Shown: piece after piece, positions 25,676 through 34,938 of the stretch
Position numbering within the stretch: position 1 is the stretch's first letter
How the letters are laid out: each line of letters begins with the position of its first letter
Source of the DNA: Winogradskyella eckloniae
Lineage (GTDB): Bacteria; Bacteroidota; Bacteroidia; Flavobacteriales; Flavobacteriaceae
Direction: 5' to 3'
NCBI RefSeq assembly: GCF_013249045.1
Contig: NZ_JABRWP010000001.1
Coordinates: 372,001 to 436,000 of the forward strand
DNA: 64,000 nt
The notes under the pieces: generated by a model
The model's database searches: none
Told to the model about the DNA's origin: nothing
Seen by the model: only the letters and a program-made list of their open reading frames with translations
Made by a program: the position numbers and the translations under genes

Positions 25676-25745
25676 AGTTTATGGTTGATGGTTGTTAGTA
25701 AATGGCAACAGCAACTAACAACAAACAACTAAAAACCAAAAACTA
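25676..25745. repeat. Low-complexity imperfect inverted repeat between sdhA and sdhB
   Basis: The 77 nt gap consists of short repeated words. GTTGTTAGT (25691-25699) and ACTAACAAC (25714-25722) form a 9-bp stem, and the flanks (TAGTTTATGGTTGATG against AAACAACTAAAAACCAAAAAC) continue the complementarity loosely. It lies inside a core operon, as does the similar filler between sufC and sufD. It may be an intergenic repeat insertion or an RNA stability element. Confidence 0.45.
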
Positions 25746-25750
25746 AAGAA

Positions 25751-26497
25751 ATGAATTTAACACTTAAAATTTGGCGTCAAAAAAACGCAAGTGATAAAGG
25801 GAAAATGGTTGATTATAAAGTCAATGATATTTCGCCAGATATGTCTTTCCTTGAAATGTTAGATGTTTTAAATGAACAGTTAGTAAATAATGACGAAAGT
25901 CCGGTTGCTTTTGATCATGACTGTAGAGAAGGTATTTGCGGTATGTGTTCATTATATATAAATGGAGAAGCTCACGGACCAGATAGAGGTATTACAACGT
26001 GTCAGTTACACATGAGAATGTTCAAAGATGGTGATACAATTACTATCGAGCCATTTAGAGCTACTGCGTTTCCTGTTGTTAAAGATTTAATTGTAGATAG
26101 AAGTTCTTTTGATCGTATACAGCATGCAGGTGGTTTTATTTCTGTAAATACATCTGGTAATACAATAGATGCAAATGCTATTCCGGTAAACAAACATGAT
26201 GCAGACAAAGCTTTTGAAGCGGCAACATGTATTGGATGTGGTGCTTGTGTAGCAAGTTGTAAAAACTCTAGTGCAATGTTATTTGTAGGCGCTAAAGTAT
26301 CTCAGTTTGCTTTATTACCACAAGGACAAGTAGAAGCGACAGACCGTGTTTTAAATATGGTTAAGCAAATGGATGAAGAAGGTTTTGGTAATTGTACAAA
26401 TACTGGAGCTTGTGAGGTAGAATGCCCTAAAGGTATTTCATTAGAAAATATAGCACGTATGAATCGTGAGTATTTAGCAGCAAGTATAAAAGGTTAA
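25751..26497 (+). CDS. sdhB: Succinate dehydrogenase iron-sulfur subunit
   Basis: The 248 aa subunit carries three Fe-S centres linking the flavin to the membrane. The [2Fe-2S] ligands are Cys58, Cys63, Cys66 and Cys84 (CREGICGMC ... TTC). The C-terminal ferredoxin clusters are in [15 protein letters not shown] and [17 protein letters not shown]. Length is normal for the class B enzyme. It is the last gene of sdhCAB, followed by a strong hairpin terminator. Confidence 0.96.
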   Translation: MNLTLKIWRQKNASDKGKMVDYKVNDISPDMSFLEMLDVLNEQLVNNDESPVAFDHDCREGICGMCSLYINGEAHGPDRGITTCQLHMRMFKDGDTITIEPFRATAFPVVKDLIVDRSSFDRIQHAGGFISVNTSGNTIDANAIPVNKHDADKAFEAATCIGCGACVASCKNSSAMLFVGAKVSQFALLPQGQVEATDRVLNMVKQMDEEGFGNCTNTGACEVECPKGISLENIARMNREYLAASIKG

Positions 26498-26541
26498 ACA
26501 ATTATGACCACGTAAAGCTAGCTATACGTTAAATGATATAT

Positions 26542-26573
26542 AAATCCCAAGCTTATTAACAGCTTGGGATTTT
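26542..26573 (+). terminator. Terminator of sdhCAB
   Basis: AAATCCCAAGCT (26542-26553), a TATTAAC loop, and AGCTTGGGATTT (26561-26572) form a perfect 12-bp stem followed by a T-rich tract, 45 nt after sdhB. Confidence 0.85.
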
Positions 26574-26606
26574 ACTTTTATTATATTTCGCAATTAATTC
26601 GGTATT

Positions 26607-28379
26607 ATGCAAAACCCAAATACATTTTATAAAGAACAACTAGACATCAATCAAATTGAATCTAAACGCATCTTTAAGCAACTCAGTTTGTATAGTATTT
26701 TACGCCTATCCATTTTTGTTATTACAGCGACAGGAGTCTATTTTACGTTTCAAAATTGGCAGCTAGCTTTGGGCATTGGTGTTGTTGGGATGGCTACTTT
26801 TCTTTTTTTACTTTCAAGATATACAGATTTAAAATCAAAAAGAAATCTTCACAAACGACTTATTGTCATTAACGAAGATGAACTAAAGATAGCTCAAGGC
26901 GATTTTTATGATAGGTTAGATGGAAAAGAGTATCAGAACCCGAAACATGTTTTTAGTTTAGATATCGATATATTCGGAAAAGGGTCTTTTTTTCAGTTTA
27001 TAAATAGAACTGCTATAAAAGAAGGCACGCAAAAGCTGACTGAAAATTTACTTGCTAATAATATTGTGAATATTGAAGCGCGTCAACAGGCTATTAAAGA
27101 ATTGGCTACATTACCTAAATGGAGGCAAAACTATGCAGCCATTGCACAAGGTGTAGAGGTTGAGCATTCTGCAAAATCAATTATCGCTTGGTTAAAAGAT
27201 TATAAACCCTTTTTAGGTAAAACTCAGTATTGGCTAACTATTGGATTTAGTGTTGCTTCTTTAGGTCTTATTGGACTTGGAATCGCTGAGATTATCCCAA
27301 TATCATTAGCTGGTTATTGGTTGCTATTAGGTTTAGGTATTACAGGTTTGTATTTAAAGAAAATAAATAATTTGGCGCAACATACAGGAAGAGCAAAAGA
27401 AACCTTTAGACAATACGCCTTATTACTTCATGCCATTGAAACAACTACATTTAAGTCAGAATTATTACAAAAGAAACAAAAACGCATTCAGTCCGAAGGA
27501 ATAAAGGCTTCCGAAATATTTTCAAAATTTTCTAAAACCCTTGATGCCTTAGATAATAGAAACAATTTAATCTCAGCGATTTTTGGAAATGGATTATTAC
27601 TAATAGATATTAGAAGTAGTTACAATGTAGAAAAATGGATAACACAATATGCAGACAAGGTCGAAGATTGGTTTGATGTCGTTACCTTTTTTGATGCCTT
27701 TAATAGTTTGGGCAACTACGCATTTAACCATCAAGAGTTTACTTATCCTATTATTACAGAAGAACCCGTAACAATATGTGCAGAAGAATTAGGTCATCCC
27801 TTGTTAAATTCTGAAAAGCGCGTTAATAGTAATCTCAAACTAAAAGAAGAACAGTTTTTTATCATTACAGGTGCAAACATGGCAGGGAAAAGTACTTTTT
27901 TAAGAACAGTAGCACTACATATTGTTATGGCTAATGTCGGTTTACCAGTTTGCGCAAAACAAAGTAAATACAAGCCTATAAAACTTATTACAAGTATGCG
28001 AACAACGGATTCGTTAACCGATGATAGTTCGTACTTCTTTAGCGAGCTTACACGTTTAAAATTTGTTGTTGATACCATTGAAAAAGATAAAAATTATTTT
28101 ATCATTCTCGATGAAATACTCAAAGGAACCAATAGTACTGATAAAGCTATTGGCTCTAGAAAGTTTGTAGAAAAGCTGGTGAAACTAAATGCTACAGGAA
28201 TTATCGCAACACACGATTTAAGTCTCACAGAAATTGAAACTGAACTTGAAGCCGTGAAAAATTATTACTTCGATGCAGAAATTATAAACGATGAACTCTT
28301 TTTTGATTACAAACTAAAACAAGGTGTTTGCCAAAACATGAATGCTAGCTTTTTGTTGAAGAAGATGGAGATTGTTTGA
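26607..28379 (+). CDS. Membrane-anchored MutS-like ATPase
   Basis: The 590 aa protein has hydrophobic segments near residues 30-75 and 200-250, and a C-terminal MutS-type ATPase domain: Walker A GANMAGKSTFL (422-432), TSMRTTDSLTDDSSYFFSEL, Walker B FIILDEILKGTNS, and ATHDLSLTEIE. It lacks the mismatch-recognition domain of MutS1 and the Smr domain of MutS2. It belongs to the family of transmembrane MutS homologues seen in Bacteroidota, whose role is unknown and may not be DNA repair. It is a single-gene unit after the sdh terminator. Confidence 0.85.
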   Translation: MQNPNTFYKEQLDINQIESKRIFKQLSLYSILRLSIFVITATGVYFTFQNWQLALGIGVVGMATFLFLLSRYTDLKSKRNLHKRLIVINEDELKIAQGDFYDRLDGKEYQNPKHVFSLDIDIFGKGSFFQFINRTAIKEGTQKLTENLLANNIVNIEARQQAIKELATLPKWRQNYAAIAQGVEVEHSAKSIIAWLKDYKPFLGKTQYWLTIGFSVASLGLIGLGIAEIIPISLAGYWLLLGLGITGLYLKKINNLAQHTGRAKETFRQYALLLHAIETTTFKSELLQKKQKRIQSEGIKASEIFSKFSKTLDALDNRNNLISAIFGNGLLLIDIRSSYNVEKWITQYADKVEDWFDVVTFFDAFNSLGNYAFNHQEFTYPIITEEPVTICAEELGHPLLNSEKRVNSNLKLKEEQFFIITGANMAGKSTFLRTVALHIVMANVGLPVCAKQSKYKPIKLITSMRTTDSLTDDSSYFFSELTRLKFVVDTIEKDKNYFIILDEILKGTNSTDKAIGSRKFVEKLVKLNATGIIATHDLSLTEIETELEAVKNYYFDAEIINDELFFDYKLKQGVCQNMNASFLLKKMEIV

Positions 28380-28417
28380 TTTAAAAATAGAGGCTTGTAG
28401 GTCTTAATGCGATATAA

Positions 28418-29152
28418 TTATTCTATTATTCTTACTTGAATTATAGGAGTTTTACAAATCCTAATTGTACTAAAATTCGGATTATTAACTTTTAGATTAA
28501 TATCAAAAATTACGATTTTATCATCTGGTTTCAATTTGTCAAGTTCATCATTAATTGTTTCAGGAATTGTGTTTCCATTAACTTGAATAGTTTCAATATT
28601 AGGTAATTTTAGTTTAAAACCTGTTACATCTAAATCAAGATTGAATACAAAATTATCGCCGTTTAATCCTATTTTACTGTTCTTTAATTCTTCCTTAGTA
28701 AATAGTAACTGACATTTAGAATTACTACATTGGATACTATTTAATGTTCCTTCAATATTACCTATATCTCGAATTCTCAGTGTTTTTATTTGAGTAAATT
28801 CCTTACCATTCTTGAGAGTAGATTTAATTAAAATATCGACGGTTGTGCCGCTTCCTGGATTCATTATATAATTCCCAATACTATCTTTCTTTTTTAATCC
28901 AGGCGCAGAAGCTTCAAATGATAAAGCGTGCGGTATGGCAATATAAATAGGATTTGCAACACCTCTATATACCACATTCATTTTTTTGAGTTCAATTGCG
29001 GCTTCAAATTTGATACTATCCGTTGTGTCGAGGTGCTGAATTCTTGTCTTTAACGCATTGTTTTCTGATAGGTGTTGGGTTTTAGGTTGAGACGACTTAC
29101 AGTTAAAGAGAAAACTAAGGCAAATTATTATAAGGACAAAAGGTGTTTTCAT
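28418..29152 (-). CDS. Hypothetical lipoprotein
   Basis: The 244 aa protein has a lipoprotein signal (MKTPFVLIIICLSFLFNCKS, lipobox Cys18). I chose the ATG at 29152 over an upstream TTG (29182) because it puts the signal peptide at the N-terminus. The mature part is beta-rich (IEAAIEL-type segments, YRGVANPIYIAIPHAL, GSGTTVDILIKSTL) and somewhat resembles the GldM C-terminal or immunoglobulin-like repeats, with YRGVANPI reminiscent of the LYVGVDNP segment in GldM-type domains. That resemblance is tentative. It stands alone between mutS-like and rpmA. Confidence 0.65.
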   Translation of the reverse strand: MKTPFVLIIICLSFLFNCKSSQPKTQHLSENNALKTRIQHLDTTDSIKFEAAIELKKMNVVYRGVANPIYIAIPHALSFEASAPGLKKKDSIGNYIMNPGSGTTVDILIKSTLKNGKEFTQIKTLRIRDIGNIEGTLNSIQCSNSKCQLLFTKEELKNSKIGLNGDNFVFNLDLDVTGFKLKLPNIETIQVNGNTIPETINDELDKLKPDDKIVIFDINLKVNNPNFSTIRICKTPIIQVRIIE

Positions 29153-29203
29153 TACATGATTAGGTTGGTCCTTATTAAACAAAAAGATAAAGAATGTATT
29201 GTA

Positions 29204-29235
29204 TTAAAAAACCCTCTCTATAAATAGAAAGGGTT
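29204..29235 (-). terminator. Terminator of rplU-rpmA
   Basis: AACCCTCTCTAT (29210-29221) pairs with ATAGAAAGGGTT (29224-29235) with one mismatch. On the minus strand the stem is followed by a run of six T. It lies 28 nt after the rpmA stop. Confidence 0.8.
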
Positions 29236-29263
29236 CTTGTAATTTGTTAAGAAATAATATTTC

Positions 29264-29524
29264 TTAAGCCTCAAAAGGCTCAATAGAAACGTAAGACTTG
29301 TTGTCTTTTTTCTTAGTAAATTTTACTAGACCATCAACTTTAGCGTGTAAAGTGTGATCTTTTCCTTGGTAAACGTTTTCACCTGGGTGATGTGTGTTAC
29401 CACGTTGTCTTATGATAATGTTTCCAGCAATAGCAGCTTGTCCACCAAAAATCTTAACGCCTAAACGTTTCGATTCTGATTCTCTACCATTCTTCGAACT
29501 ACCAACTCCTTTTTTATGAGCCAT
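29264..29524 (-). CDS. rpmA: 50S ribosomal protein L27
   Basis: The 86 aa ribosomal protein starts [20 protein letters not shown], the canonical L27 N-terminus that reaches the peptidyl transferase centre. It continues with [20 protein letters not shown] and [20 protein letters not shown]. It lacks the cleavable N-terminal extension seen in Firmicutes. It follows rplU by 42 nt, the usual pair. Confidence 0.97.
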   Translation of the reverse strand: MAHKKGVGSSKNGRESESKRLGVKIFGGQAAIAGNIIIRQRGNTHHPGENVYQGKDHTLHAKVDGLVKFTKKKDNKSYVSIEPFEA

Positions 29525-29566
29525 GATCTTAAGGTTTTATATTGTTATACTTAAGTGATTTAGCAA

Positions 29567-30220
29567 TTAAGCTTTACCACCATCTAATTCGTCTTGCCAT
29601 TTTTTAAGCTCATCCCACTTACCATCAGCAGCTAACTGTGCTTGTGCTGGCCATGTATCAGTAACGTGGTTACCTCTAACACCTGCAATGATTTCAGAAA
29701 TTCCTTCTGGTGTAGCTTTTGCTAAATCAGAAAAAGTAGCGATACCAGCTTCTACTAATGTAGATGCTATTTTTGGACCAATACCTTCAATTTTCTTTAA
29801 ATCATCTGCTTTACCAGTCGCTTTTTTAGCTTTAGGAGCAGCAGCTTTCGCTTCTACTTTAGGTTCAGCTTTTTTAGTTTCTTTTTTTGGAGCAGCTTTC
29901 TTAGCTCCAGAAGCAGTAATTCCTTCAATTAAGATTTCTGTTAAAGATTGTCTGTGTCCGTTTTTTACACGGTAACCTTTACGTCTTTTCTTTTTAAAGA
30001 CTATTACTTTATCACCTTTAAGGTGCTTTAAGACTTTAGCACTTACTTGTGCTCCGTCTATAGCTGGGGCGCCTACAGTTACATTGCTACCATCACCAAT
30101 TAAAAGAACGTTATCGAAATCTACTTTCTTACCTTCTTCTGTTGCTAAACGGTTAACAAAAACTTTTTGGTCTTTTTCAACTTTAAATTGATGCCCTGCT
30201 ATCTCTACAATTGCGTACAT
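29567..30220 (-). CDS. rplU: 50S ribosomal protein L21 with C-terminal helix-hairpin-helix-like extension
   Basis: Residues 1-103 are standard L21 (MYAIVEIAGHQFKVEKDQKV, KKKRRKGYRVKNGHRQ). A Lys/Ala/Pro-rich linker (about 104-138) follows. Then comes an extra domain (139-217), ADDLKKIEGIGPKIASTL...TWPAQAQLAADGKW...KWQDELDGGKA, more than doubling the usual length. IEGIGPKIASTL is a helix-hairpin-helix signature, suggesting nucleic acid binding. Such L21 extensions occur in Bacteroidota, so this is not an error. The same domain closes the anchored coiled-coil protein at 60436-61017. A near-perfect promoter precedes it. Confidence 0.95.
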   Translation of the reverse strand: MYAIVEIAGHQFKVEKDQKVFVNRLATEEGKKVDFDNVLLIGDGSNVTVGAPAIDGAQVSAKVLKHLKGDKVIVFKKKRRKGYRVKNGHRQSLTEILIEGITASGAKKAAPKKETKKAEPKVEAKAAAPKAKKATGKADDLKKIEGIGPKIASTLVEAGIATFSDLAKATPEGISEIIAGVRGNHVTDTWPAQAQLAADGKWDELKKWQDELDGGKA

Positions 30221-30257
30221 AGCGTAACGTTTTTATTAAATTGTTTATTAAAATTAA

Positions 30258-30273
30258 CTTTCTTCTCAGAAAG
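30258..30273 (-). promoter_or_regulatory. Hairpin in the rplU leader
   Basis: CTTTCT-GAGA-AGAAAG on the minus strand forms a 6-bp stem with a GNRA-type tetraloop just after the predicted transcription start of rplU-rpmA. It could be an autoregulatory site for L21 or a 5' stabilising hairpin. No known leader family was recognised. Confidence 0.35.
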
Positions 30274-30279
30274 CGGACG

Positions 30280-30310
30280 CAAATATACGCCTATATTCTT
30301 AATATACAAA
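30280..30310 (-). promoter_or_regulatory. Promoter of rplU-rpmA
   Basis: On the minus strand TTTG (30307-30310) and TATATTTG (30280-30287) are separated by exactly 19 nt, a textbook Bacteroidota housekeeping promoter. The leader would be about 55 nt. Confidence 0.75.
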
Positions 30311-30435
30311 CGTTTTTGGGCTTTTTGGATGGTTTTGAGCCTAAAAATGAATTCGGTCTAAAAAATTAATGATATTTTAAAATCAATTTAACGGCATTTC
30401 ATGTTTAATTCTTACTAAATACCACAATCATTGTT

Positions 30436-30443
30436 TATTTTTG
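30436..30443 (+). promoter_or_regulatory. -7 box of the M16 peptidase pair
   Basis: TATTTTTG matches TAnnTTTG, 72 nt before the ATG at 30516. No -33 match was found. Confidence 0.35.
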
Positions 30444-30515
30444 TGTGGCTTTTTGTAACAAAAAACATTTAGCTTAGACTTACACTTAAAACAATTTAAT
30501 TTAAACAAAACTACA

Positions 30516-31835
30516 ATGAAAAACTATTTAATGGCTTTGGCTTCTTTGCTGTTTATTAGCCAATTGGCTTTAGCGCAAAAAGTTGAATTTGAAGAATTTG
30601 ATTTAGACAATGGATTGCACGTTATCATGCATAAGGATGATACAGCACCTGTTGTGATTACGTCTGTAATGTACGATGTAGGAGGAAAAGATGGTAGCCG
30701 AGAACGTACTGGTTTTGCTCATTTTTTTGAACATCTTTTATTTGAAGGTTCTGAAAATATAGAACGTGGTGAATTTATGAAGATCATTCCTGCTAATGGC
30801 GGAGTTTTTAATGCAAATACCACTAATGATAGAACGTATTACTACGAAATATTTCCATCGAATAAATTAGAGTTAGGATTATGGTTAGAATCAGAGCGTA
30901 TGCTTCATCCTGTAATTGATCAGGTTGGTGTTGATACTCAGAATGAAGTCGTAAAAGAAGAGAAGAGACAAAGCATGGATAATAGACCTTATGGTGGTTT
31001 GTTGAAAGCCATTGGTGAAAATCTTTTCAGTGAGCACCCTTATAAAGATACAGTTATTGGTGAAATGGATCATTTAGATGCTGCAACTTTAGAAGAGTTT
31101 AATGCGTATTTTGAGAAGTATTATGGACCAAACAATGCCGTACTAGTTGTTGCTGGTAAAATAGATTATGAAAAGACTAAGGCAATGGTAACAGATTATT
31201 TTAGTGCAGTAAAGAAAAGACCAGAGGTGGTTCGTGATTTTAAAATGGAAGCACCAATTACGGAAACTAAAAAAGCAGTGGCTTACGATAAGAATATTCA
31301 GATTCCTGCAATTATTGCAGCTTATAGATTGCCAGGTCAGTCTACCAGAGAAGCCTATGTTTTAGATATGATTTCTACTTATTTAAGTGGTGGAAAGAGT
31401 TCTGTGTTATATAAAAAATTAATAGACGAGAAGAAAGAGGCTTTAACTGTGCAAGCGGTAAACTTAGGTCAGGTAGATTATAACATTTTTGCATTATTTG
31501 CATTGCCATTAGGAGAGGTAAGTTTAGAAACTTTATTAGCAGATATGGATGAAGAAATTGTAAAAATTCAAAATGAACTCATTAGTGAGCGTGACTATAA
31601 TAAGTTATTAAATCAATTTGAAAATGATTTTGTAAACTCTAATTCTAGTATCGCTGGTATAGCAGGTTCTTTAGCAAGTTATTATTTGTTATATGGTGAT
31701 GTTAATATCATTAATAATCAATTAGATATTTACAGATCAATTTCTAGAGAAGAAATTCAGTCCGTGGCTAAAAAATATTTAAGCCCAAATCAGAGAGTAG
31801 AAGTACAATACCTTCCAAAAAAAGACGATCAATAA
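30516..31835 (+). CDS. Secreted M16 zinc peptidase (active subunit)
   Basis: The 439 aa protein has a signal peptide (MKNYLMALASLLFISQLALAQ) and the inverted zinc motif HFFEH (His69, Glu72, His73), with the downstream Glu in TQNEVVKEEKRQ. M16 (pitrilysin-like) enzymes degrade peptides in a clam-shell chamber, often as a heterodimer of an active and an inactive half. The next gene, one nucleotide away, supplies the inactive half. Location is the periplasm or outer membrane. The length is that of a single half. Confidence 0.92.
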   Translation: MKNYLMALASLLFISQLALAQKVEFEEFDLDNGLHVIMHKDDTAPVVITSVMYDVGGKDGSRERTGFAHFFEHLLFEGSENIERGEFMKIIPANGGVFNANTTNDRTYYYEIFPSNKLELGLWLESERMLHPVIDQVGVDTQNEVVKEEKRQSMDNRPYGGLLKAIGENLFSEHPYKDTVIGEMDHLDAATLEEFNAYFEKYYGPNNAVLVVAGKIDYEKTKAMVTDYFSAVKKRPEVVRDFKMEAPITETKKAVAYDKNIQIPAIIAAYRLPGQSTREAYVLDMISTYLSGGKSSVLYKKLIDEKKEALTVQAVNLGQVDYNIFALFALPLGEVSLETLLADMDEEIVKIQNELISERDYNKLLNQFENDFVNSNSSIAGIAGSLASYYLLYGDVNIINNQLDIYRSISREEIQSVAKKYLSPNQRVEVQYLPKKDDQ

Positions 31836-31836
31836 T

Positions 31837-33912
31837 ATGAAAACAGCATTAAATATGAAAACTAAAATAGTAGCGTTTTTCGCATTATTTATAATTACTA
31901 TTAGTGCAAATGCGCAAATAGATAGATCACAACCGCCTGTTGCTGGTCCTGAACCAGAAATTTCTATAGATAAACCAAAAGAATTTGAATTAAAAAATGG
32001 TTTAAAGGTATTGGTCGTAGAAAACCATAAGTTACCTAAAGTAACGTATTCTCTTAGAATAGATAACAAACCAATTGCAACAGGAAATAAAGCAGGTGTA
32101 GAGAGCTTACTTGGAAGTATGTTAGGTAATGGAACAACTTCAATTTCTAAGGATAAATTTAATGAAGAAGTTGATTTTTTAGGTGCAAATTTAAACTTTG
32201 GCTTTAGTGGAGGTTTTGCAAGCAGTTTAACAAAATATTCTGAGCGAATTTTAGAATTGTTATCTGATGCAGCGATAAACCCATTATTAACTGAGGAAGA
32301 ATTTAATAAAGAAAAAGATAAATTACTTGAAGGCTTAAAAGCAGATGAAAAAAGTTCTGATGCCATAGCGAGTAGAGTGGGTTCGGCTTTATCTTATGGA
32401 ACAAAACATCCTTATGGAGAGTATATTACAGAAGAAACAATAAACAATGTTTCCTTTGGTGATGCTGTTGCTTTTTACGAAACGTATTTTAACCCTAACA
32501 ATGCTTACTTAGTTATTATTGGTGATGTAGAATATAAAGATGTAAAAAAACAGGTAAAAAAGTATTTTAATGATTGGACGAAGTCTGTAGATGTAAATTC
32601 TGCGGTGCCTCAACCCAATCCGAATGTGCAGTATACTCAGATTAATTTTATTGATGTACCAGATGCTACTCAATCAAATCTTTCTATTACTAACAATGTG
32701 AAATTTAAGATGAATGATGAAGATTATCATGCAGCTTTAATTACAAATAACATCTTAGGTGGTGGTGGTGAAGGTTACTTATTTAAAAACCTTAGAGAAG
32801 ATAAAGGGTATACCTATGGAGCGTATTCTAGTTTAGGAAATGATAGATATGGCGCATCTCGTTTTAATGCGACAGCAAAAGTAAGAAATGAAGTGACTGA
32901 TAGTGCTGTGGTTGAAGCCTTGAAAGAAATTAAAAGGATAAGAACAGAGCCTGTTGATGCTCAACTTTTAGAAGATGCCAAACAAAAGTATATAGGTAAT
33001 TTTGTAATGGCTTTAGAGCGTCCTCAAACCATAGCTAATTATGCTTTAAACATTAAATTAAATGATTTACCTGAAGATTTCTATACAACGTATTTACAAA
33101 AAATTAAAGATGTAACTGTTGAAGATATTACACGTGTTGCTAACAAATATTTTAAAGCGGATAACTTAAGAATTATAGTTGTAGGTAATGGAGCAGAGGT
33201 ATTAGAAAATTTAGAGAAGACAGAAATTCCTATTAAGTATTTTGATAAATACGCTAATCCATCGCAAAAACCAAAATTTGAGGTAAAATTACCAGAAGGT
33301 GTAAACGTAAGTTCTGTATTAAATAAATATTTTGACGCTATTGGAGGAAAAGATAAGATTGAAGCTTTAAATTCAATTTTGCTGAAGTATGAAGCCAGTA
33401 TCCAAGGTTCTGCTGTAATAAGTGAAGAAAAAAGAATGAGTGGTAAGCTAGCGCAGACGCTATATATGAATGGAAATCCTATGATGGCCATCTTAGCGAC
33501 TCAAGAAACTGCAACCATCAACAAAAACCCTCTACCTCCAGGAATGGCAAATGACATGAAACAATTAGGTGGTTTAGTAACAGAATTAAATCTATTAAAT
33601 TCTGAAACTGCTAAAATAACAGGTATCGAGAAAATTGAAGGTAAGGAAGCTTATAAAGTACAATTTCCAGGTGAGGTTGTATCGTTAACCTTTTTCTACG
33701 ATGTAGAATCTGGATTGAAAGTTAAAGAGATTCAAACGACCTCTATGCAAGGGCAAACACAGAGTCAAGAAACATTTTTAAAAGACTATAAAGAGTATGA
33801 TGGAATCAAATTCCCAGGTACAAGAGAAGGTTCTCAAATGGGACAATTAGTTGTATTTAAGCTTTTAGAAGCTAAGTTAAACGAAGGCATTACTGATGCA
33901 GATTTTAACTAA
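31837..33912 (+). CDS. M16-like subunit lacking the zinc site, with extra C-terminal domain
   Basis: The 691 aa protein has a signal peptide (MKTKIVAFFALFIITISANA, from the second Met). The M16 fold spans about 40-470, but the HxxEH site is replaced by ESLLGSMLG, so it is catalytically dead. It retains the arm and peptide-contact region GGGEGYLFKNLREDKGYTYG (R/Y motif), typical of the inactive partner. Residues about 490-691 form an added domain (KYFDAIGGKDKIEALNS...) that resembles LolA-like or outer-membrane lipoprotein-sorting folds. It starts 1 nt after the active subunit's stop. Confidence 0.88.
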   Translation: MKTALNMKTKIVAFFALFIITISANAQIDRSQPPVAGPEPEISIDKPKEFELKNGLKVLVVENHKLPKVTYSLRIDNKPIATGNKAGVESLLGSMLGNGTTSISKDKFNEEVDFLGANLNFGFSGGFASSLTKYSERILELLSDAAINPLLTEEEFNKEKDKLLEGLKADEKSSDAIASRVGSALSYGTKHPYGEYITEETINNVSFGDAVAFYETYFNPNNAYLVIIGDVEYKDVKKQVKKYFNDWTKSVDVNSAVPQPNPNVQYTQINFIDVPDATQSNLSITNNVKFKMNDEDYHAALITNNILGGGGEGYLFKNLREDKGYTYGAYSSLGNDRYGASRFNATAKVRNEVTDSAVVEALKEIKRIRTEPVDAQLLEDAKQKYIGNFVMALERPQTIANYALNIKLNDLPEDFYTTYLQKIKDVTVEDITRVANKYFKADNLRIIVVGNGAEVLENLEKTEIPIKYFDKYANPSQKPKFEVKLPEGVNVSSVLNKYFDAIGGKDKIEALNSILLKYEASIQGSAVISEEKRMSGKLAQTLYMNGNPMMAILATQETATINKNPLPPGMANDMKQLGGLVTELNLLNSETAKITGIEKIEGKEAYKVQFPGEVVSLTFFYDVESGLKVKEIQTTSMQGQTQSQETFLKDYKEYDGIKFPGTREGSQMGQLVVFKLLEAKLNEGITDADFN

Positions 33913-33934
33913 GAATACCAGTTATTAAATATCT

Positions 33935-33964
33935 AAAAACCGAAGTGAAAGCTTCGGTTTTTTT
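33935..33964. terminator. Bidirectional terminator after the M16 pair
   Basis: AAAACCGAAG (33936-33945), loop TGAAAG, CTTCGGTTTT (33952-33961), then more T. It lies between convergent genes; its last bases overlap the stop of the exporter gene. Confidence 0.85.
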
Positions 33965-34841
33965 ATGCTTTTTTTCTGTTTGCCAAATAGACTCCAAATA
34001 GAATTAGTAGTGATGCCAATACTTGTATAACGCTAAAAGCTTCTCCATCTAACAGGCCCCAAATTAAAGCAACAATAGGCATTAAATAGGTAACTGATGA
34101 AGCAAATACAGGTGTTGACATTTGTACTAACCTAAAGAATAATATTTTAGCTAAGGCAGTGCCAAATACGGAAAGAATTGTGATGTACATTAAGGCTTCA
34201 GGAATAGCAGGATCTTTAAAGGTCTCAACTGTAAAAAAATCACTTAATAACAGAACGATTAACGCAGGTATAATTATAAAAACATAATTACCTGTTGCAA
34301 TTGCTAAAGGTTTTACATCTTGTAGATAGCGTTTAATGATGTTTACATTAGCGGCATACATAAGCGTTGATGCTATAATATAGCCAGCATAAAAATAGTT
34401 TTGATCAGGATTTAGTTCAGAGCCTTTTAAAATTAAAATAGAAGTGCCAATAAAACCTATTATAACACCTAATACTTGCCGTTTGTTTGAAGCAATTTTA
34501 AAAACAGCCACACCAAGTAATATGGTATTTAGAGGCACAAGTGAGTTTAAAACAGACGTTACAGCACTATCAATTTCTGTCTCGGCAATTGCAAAGAAAA
34601 AGGCAGGAATAAATGAACCTAATAAACCTGATAGTAAAAGCCATTTCCATTTTGATTTATGAATCGTTTTAAGTTTTTTGTATCCGAAAGCAAGTAAAAT
34701 AACACCTGTAAAAAGTGTTCTAAGCGCACCTATTTGATATGGTGTTAAACCGATTAACGATTTTTTTATTAAGATAAATGAGCTTCCCCAAATAATAGAA
34801 AGTAGTATTAAATATATCCATTTAACGTTTAAGTTTTTCAT
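33963..34841 (-). CDS. EamA/DMT family transporter
   Basis: The 292 aa membrane protein has ten predicted helices in two EamA repeats (about 5-135 and 150-290). SIIWGSSFILIKKSLIGLTP in helix 1 and the LSVFGTALAKILFFRLV region are typical of drug/metabolite exporters of the RhaT/YdcZ group. The substrate cannot be predicted; family members export amino acids, nucleobases or other metabolites. It is a single gene, divergent from the metal-binding lipoprotein. Confidence 0.88.
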   Translation of the reverse strand: MKNLNVKWIYLILLSIIWGSSFILIKKSLIGLTPYQIGALRTLFTGVILLAFGYKKLKTIHKSKWKWLLLSGLLGSFIPAFFFAIAETEIDSAVTSVLNSLVPLNTILLGVAVFKIASNKRQVLGVIIGFIGTSILILKGSELNPDQNYFYAGYIIASTLMYAANVNIIKRYLQDVKPLAIATGNYVFIIIPALIVLLLSDFFTVETFKDPAIPEALMYITILSVFGTALAKILFFRLVQMSTPVFASSVTYLMPIVALIWGLLDGEAFSVIQVLASLLILFGVYLANRKKA

Positions 34842-34938
34842 AGTAAGGGAGTCTCAATTAATCACAAAATTCGTTAATTATCTCACAAGATTCGTCTTTA
34901 TTTATTAGATTTATCCAAAATATTAATTGTTTAATTCT

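Noticed and set aside
29567..30220. L21 length as a frameshift or gene fusion error
   Set aside because: The frame is continuous, codon use is uniform, a flexible linker joins the parts, and such L21 extensions are known in Bacteroidota.
31779..32366. 195-codon minus-strand ORF inside the M16 partner gene
   Set aside because: Lies wholly over a well-supported gene with recognised domains, has no homolog style of its own and no promoter. It is an antisense shadow.
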